7,893 bases of DNA from Actinomycetes bacterium (GTDB taxonomy: Bacteria > Actinomycetota > Actinomycetes > Streptosporangiales > Streptosporangiaceae). Positions 6,268-7,893 of the stretch are shown here, in pieces. Location of the stretch: the NCBI GenBank assembly GCA_023425615.1, contig JAFACJ010000555.1, positions 1 to 7,893 of the forward strand, written 5' to 3'. The position numbers were made by a program, and so were the translations under genes. Below the pieces are notes generated by a model. That model saw only the letters and a program-made list of their open reading frames with translations. It was not told where the DNA came from and ran no database searches. Every line of letters starts with the position of its first letter. The first letter of the stretch is position 1.

Positions 6268-6965
6268 GGATGTACCTCGATGTACTCCTCGTGCGGTCCG
6301 CCGGCCTTGCGCTGCTCATGGAACGCGAGAATCTGCAGCTCTATGGACAGGTCGACCTTGCGGACGTCGACCCCCTCGGGGACGGAGAGGACGACGGGGG
6401 CGAAATTGAGCACGCTGGTGACCCCGGCGGTGACCACCCGGTCGCACACCGTCTGGGCAGCCGCCGCGGGTGTCGCGATGACGGCGATGGACACGCCCTG
6501 GTCCTTGATGATGGTCTCCAGCTTGTCTGTGTGCTCCACGGTGAGTCCGGAGATGCGCTGTCCGACGATGGAGGCGTCGGCGTCGAGCAGTCCGGCCACC
6601 CGGAATCCCCGGGACGCGAACCCGCCGTAGCCGGCGAGGGCGCGGCCCAGGTTACCCACCCCGATGATGGCCACCACCCAGTCCTGGGTGAGACCCAGTT
6701 CACGCGAGATCTGGTACACGAGGTACTCAACCTCGTACCCGACTCCCCGCGTGCCATACGAGCCGAGGTGGGAGAGGTCTTTACGGAGCTTGGCGGAGTT
6801 CACCCCGGCGGCGGCGGCGAGCTCCTCGGAGGAGACCGTCTCCACACCGCGATCCTTGAGACCCTGCAGGGCCCGCAGGTAGACCGGCAGCCGCGCCACC
6901 GTGGCCTCGGGAATCCCCTTGGCGGAATCCTTGAAGGCCCTCGCGTTCGTCTGCCGGGGATTCAT
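6264..6965 (-). CDS. rex: Redox-sensing transcriptional repressor Rex
   Basis: Rex is a homodimeric repressor that leaves its operator when NADH rises relative to NAD+. The 233 residues fit the family. The winged helix-turn-helix lies at about 18-80, with TVSSEELAAAAGVNSAKLRKD (43-63) and LGSYGTRGVGY (67-77), the conserved DNA-recognition part. The Rossmann domain has IIGVGNLGRALAGYGGF (100-116) for the dinucleotide and GLLDAD (125-130) for the adenosine ribose. NFAPVVLSVPEGVDVRKVDL (187-206) follows, then the C-terminal domain-swapped helix IELQILAFHEQRK (208-220). The ATG at 6965 has no clear Shine-Dalgarno nearby; the closest, AGAGG, is about 14 bases away. No better start exists downstream before the DNA-binding domain. 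A Rex-operator-like site lies about 70 bp upstream, so autoregulation is expected. It is the first gene of the hem operon. Confidence 0.97.
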   Translation of the reverse strand: MNPRQTNARAFKDSAKGIPEATVARLPVYLRALQGLKDRGVETVSSEELAAAAGVNSAKLRKDLSHLGSYGTRGVGYEVEYLVYQISRELGLTQDWVVAIIGVGNLGRALAGYGGFASRGFRVAGLLDADASIVGQRISGLTVEHTDKLETIIKDQGVSIAVIATPAAAAQTVCDRVVTAGVTSVLNFAPVVLSVPEGVDVRKVDLSIELQILAFHEQRKAGGPHEEYIEVHP

Positions 6966-7021
6966 CGCGGGTGGCGTGGCCTCTCTGCGCGGCCTCCCAC
7001 CGGGAGAGGCGTATTTCCTTC
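6966..7021 (-). other. rex mRNA leader
   Basis: This G+C-rich stretch lies between the putative promoter and the rex ATG. It contains a short imperfect hairpin, CTCCC/GGGAG around GGT, at about 6995-7007. There is no ribosome binding site at normal distance; purine-rich GGGAGG and AGAGAGG lie 25 and 14 bases before the ATG. Nothing here resembles a known riboswitch. Confidence 0.3.
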
Positions 7022-7051
7022 AGGTTAACCCCATTGTGAACGAACGCACAA
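7022..7051 (-). promoter_or_regulatory. Possible promoter of the rex-hem operon, overlapping the Rex operator
   Basis: On the - strand TTGTGC (7051-7046) could serve as the -35 and TAACCT (7027-7022) as the -10, separated by 18 bases. Both are weak matches. If correct, the Rex-operator-like site covers the -35 and the spacer, so Rex would block RNA polymerase directly. The leader to the rex ATG would be about 50 bases long. Confidence 0.4.
7034..7051. promoter_or_regulatory. Rex operator (ROP)-like palindrome
   Basis: TTGTGAACGAACGCACAA has TTGTG and CACAA arms in the correct 18-bp geometry. Against the Streptomyces Rex operator TGTGAACGCGTTCACA the inner 16 bases agree at 12 positions, with a perfect left half. 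The right half is diverged (ACGCACA for TTCACA). It lies 69 bp upstream of the rex ATG, which is where an autoregulatory site should be. Confidence 0.8.
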
Positions 7052-7159
7052 AGTCAGGGCACGGGGTCCGTTACAATTCCCCAGCTACCAGGCGGGTTAC
7101 GGCGAGACACTGTGACAAACGAGACATCTTTTCGGTATGTCCCGCAGCGCGTCCCGCCG

Positions 7160-7393
7160 TCAGCGGCCGGCCAGCGCCCCGCGCAGCCGCCGCTCGTCCA
7201 CCCGCCAGAAGTCGATCTGCCGCCCGTCCACCAGGGTCACCGGGATGTGGTCGTGGTACTCGTGCAGCAGCGCCTCGTCCTGGGTGATGTCACGCTCCTC
7301 CCAGGGCTCGCCCGTGTCGGCCGCCACCCGCGCGATGATCGCGCGGGCGTCGTCGCACAGATGGCAGCCGGGCCGGGACAGCAGGGTGATCAT
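7160..7393 (-). CDS. Glutaredoxin-like (thioredoxin-fold) protein
   Basis: This is a 77-residue, single-domain thioredoxin-fold protein. The redox motif CHLC (C10-C13) follows the first strand MITLLSRPG, exactly as in glutaredoxins and DUF836-type proteins. A helix DDARAIIARVAAD follows, then WEERDITQDEALLHEYHDHIPVTLVDG, in which IPV carries the cis-proline opposite the active site. It ends with a WRVDERRLRGAL helix. It probably reduces disulfides or mixed thiols in the cytoplasm, but the partner is unknown. The classical glutathione-binding features are weak, and actinomycetes normally use mycothiol. The ATG at 7393 overlaps the stop of the upstream gene (ATGA), so the two are translationally coupled. 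The 194-bp gap to rex contains the rex promoter. Small proteins of this kind sit next to rex in several actinomycetes. Confidence 0.85.
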   Translation of the reverse strand: MITLLSRPGCHLCDDARAIIARVAADTGEPWEERDITQDEALLHEYHDHIPVTLVDGRQIDFWRVDERRLRGALAGR

Positions 7394-7893
7394 CGCAGCA
7401 CCGGCAGGCTGCCGCCGGTCAGCTTCAGGTCGATCACGTTCGTGGCCAGCACATGGGTGCGGCTCTCGGCCTGGAAGCGGTGCACGTACGGCTGGCCCTG
7501 GTGGGCGTCGAACGCGCCGCGGTCGTGGAAGAGCTGGTAGGAGATCCGCTGGGTCGGCGCGCCCTCCACCTCGTGGCAGGTGAAGATCAGGATGCCGGGC
7601 TCGGCCTTGACCGCCGTGCCGATGAGCTGGTTGACCTGCCGGTCGAACGCCTGCTCGCGGCCGTCGAGCAGGGTGTAGACGACGATCTGGCCGTAGGGGC
7701 CCATGATCCGGGAGGGCTGGGGCGGCTGCGGCGGGGGCACCGGGGCGAACCAGTCGTCGCCCACCGGACCCGTCGTCTGCATCGTCGGGGGGCCCTGCTG
7801 GGGAACCGGCGGCATGGGCGGCTGGGGCGGCATCGGACGGGCGCCGGGGTGCTGGGGGGGCATCGGGCGGGCGCCGGTGTGCTGCGGCGGCAG
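7390..7893 (-). CDS. Proline-rich protein with ABM (antibiotic biosynthesis monooxygenase-like) domain, 5' end missing
   Basis: The frame is open to the right window edge, so the true start is outside; 167 residues are visible. An ATG at 7863 would be possible, but it lies inside a repeat that continues upstream, so I treat it as internal. Counting from that Met, residues 1-50 are a Pro/Gln/Met-rich disordered segment with GPVGDDWFAPVPPPQ near its end. Residues 57-148 form a ferredoxin-like alpha/beta domain of the ABM type: YGQIVVYTLLDGREQAFDRQ, AEPGILIFTCHEVEGAPTQR, ISYQLFHDRGAFDAHQGQP, and VLATNVIDLKL. ABM proteins include small cofactor-free monooxygenases and haem-degrading enzymes, but also many without known activity. 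Proximity to the hem operon is suggestive only. Its stop overlaps the start of the glutaredoxin-like gene. Confidence 0.7.
   Translation of the reverse strand: MPPQHTGARPMPPQHPGARPMPPQPPMPPVPQQGPPTMQTTGPVGDDWFAPVPPPQPPQPSRIMGPYGQIVVYTLLDGREQAFDRQVNQLIGTAVKAEPGILIFTCHEVEGAPTQRISYQLFHDRGAFDAHQGQPYVHRFQAESRTHVLATNVIDLKLTGGSLPVLR
7831..7890. repeat. Two tandem 30-bp units in the proline-rich segment
   Basis: 7831-7860 and 7861-7890 are copies of a 30-bp unit differing at a handful of positions. On the - strand they encode PPQHPGARPM and PPQHTGARPM, ten residues each. A degenerate continuation (PPQPPMPPV) follows. The array may extend past the right window edge. Confidence 0.8.

Noticed and set aside
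7072..7077. TACAAT on the + strand as a -10 of a rightward promoter
   Set aside because: No -35 at the right distance and no + strand gene downstream; both flanking genes are on the - strand.
7111..7126. Second Rex-operator-like site (TGTGACAAACGAGACA)
   Set aside because: Only the TGTGA half and a final ACA fit; the spacing and right half do not form the required palindrome.
1..7893. Search for mobile elements, tRNAs, CRISPR arrays, toxin-antitoxin or phage-defence genes
   Set aside because: No transposase, integrase, terminal repeats, tRNA-like sequence or spaced repeats were seen; the prim-pol-like gene alone is not evidence of an integrated plasmid or phage.

Overview
The window is very G+C-rich (roughly 70% by eye) with strong third-position GC bias. 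It carries the actinobacterial rex-hemA-hemC-hemD-hemB tetrapyrrole operon, as known from Streptomyces. A high-GC actinomycete is therefore very likely. An order such as Streptosporangiales is possible, but that is only a guess from neighbour genes and protein style.

Layout from left to right: (1) positions 1-662, + strand, the 3' part of a LolA-like (LppX/LprG-type) lipoprotein gene that enters from outside the window. (2) A convergent gap at 663-759 with a strong hairpin that probably terminates transcription from both sides. (3) Positions 760-1380, - strand, a small primase-polymerase-like protein. (4) A 159-bp gap at 1381-1539 with a perfect 10-bp inverted repeat, a small palindrome beside a possible -10 element, and two GTTCAC repeats spaced 11 bp apart that resemble a PHO box. 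(5) Positions 1540-6965, - strand, transcribed right to left: rex, hemA, hemC, hemD (fused to a methyltransferase-like domain) and hemB. (6) A 194-bp gap at 6966-7159 with a Rex-operator-like palindrome in front of rex. (7) Positions 7160-7893, - strand: a glutaredoxin-like CxxC protein preceded by a proline-rich ABM-fold protein cut by the right edge.

How the genes work together: HemA reduces glutamyl-tRNA to glutamate semialdehyde. HemB condenses two 5-aminolevulinates to porphobilinogen. HemC polymerises porphobilinogen to hydroxymethylbilane, and the HemD domain cyclises it to uroporphyrinogen III, the branch point for haem, sirohaem and cobalamin. The step from glutamate semialdehyde to aminolevulinate (HemL) is not in the window. 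Rex senses NADH/NAD+ and, through the operator in front of its own gene, would tie tetrapyrrole synthesis to respiratory state. Every junction inside the operon is a 1- to 4-base stop/start overlap, which indicates tight translational coupling. I see no mobile element, CRISPR array, tRNA or rRNA. This is mostly a conserved housekeeping locus. The least explained parts are the hemB-primase gap and the primase-like protein itself.
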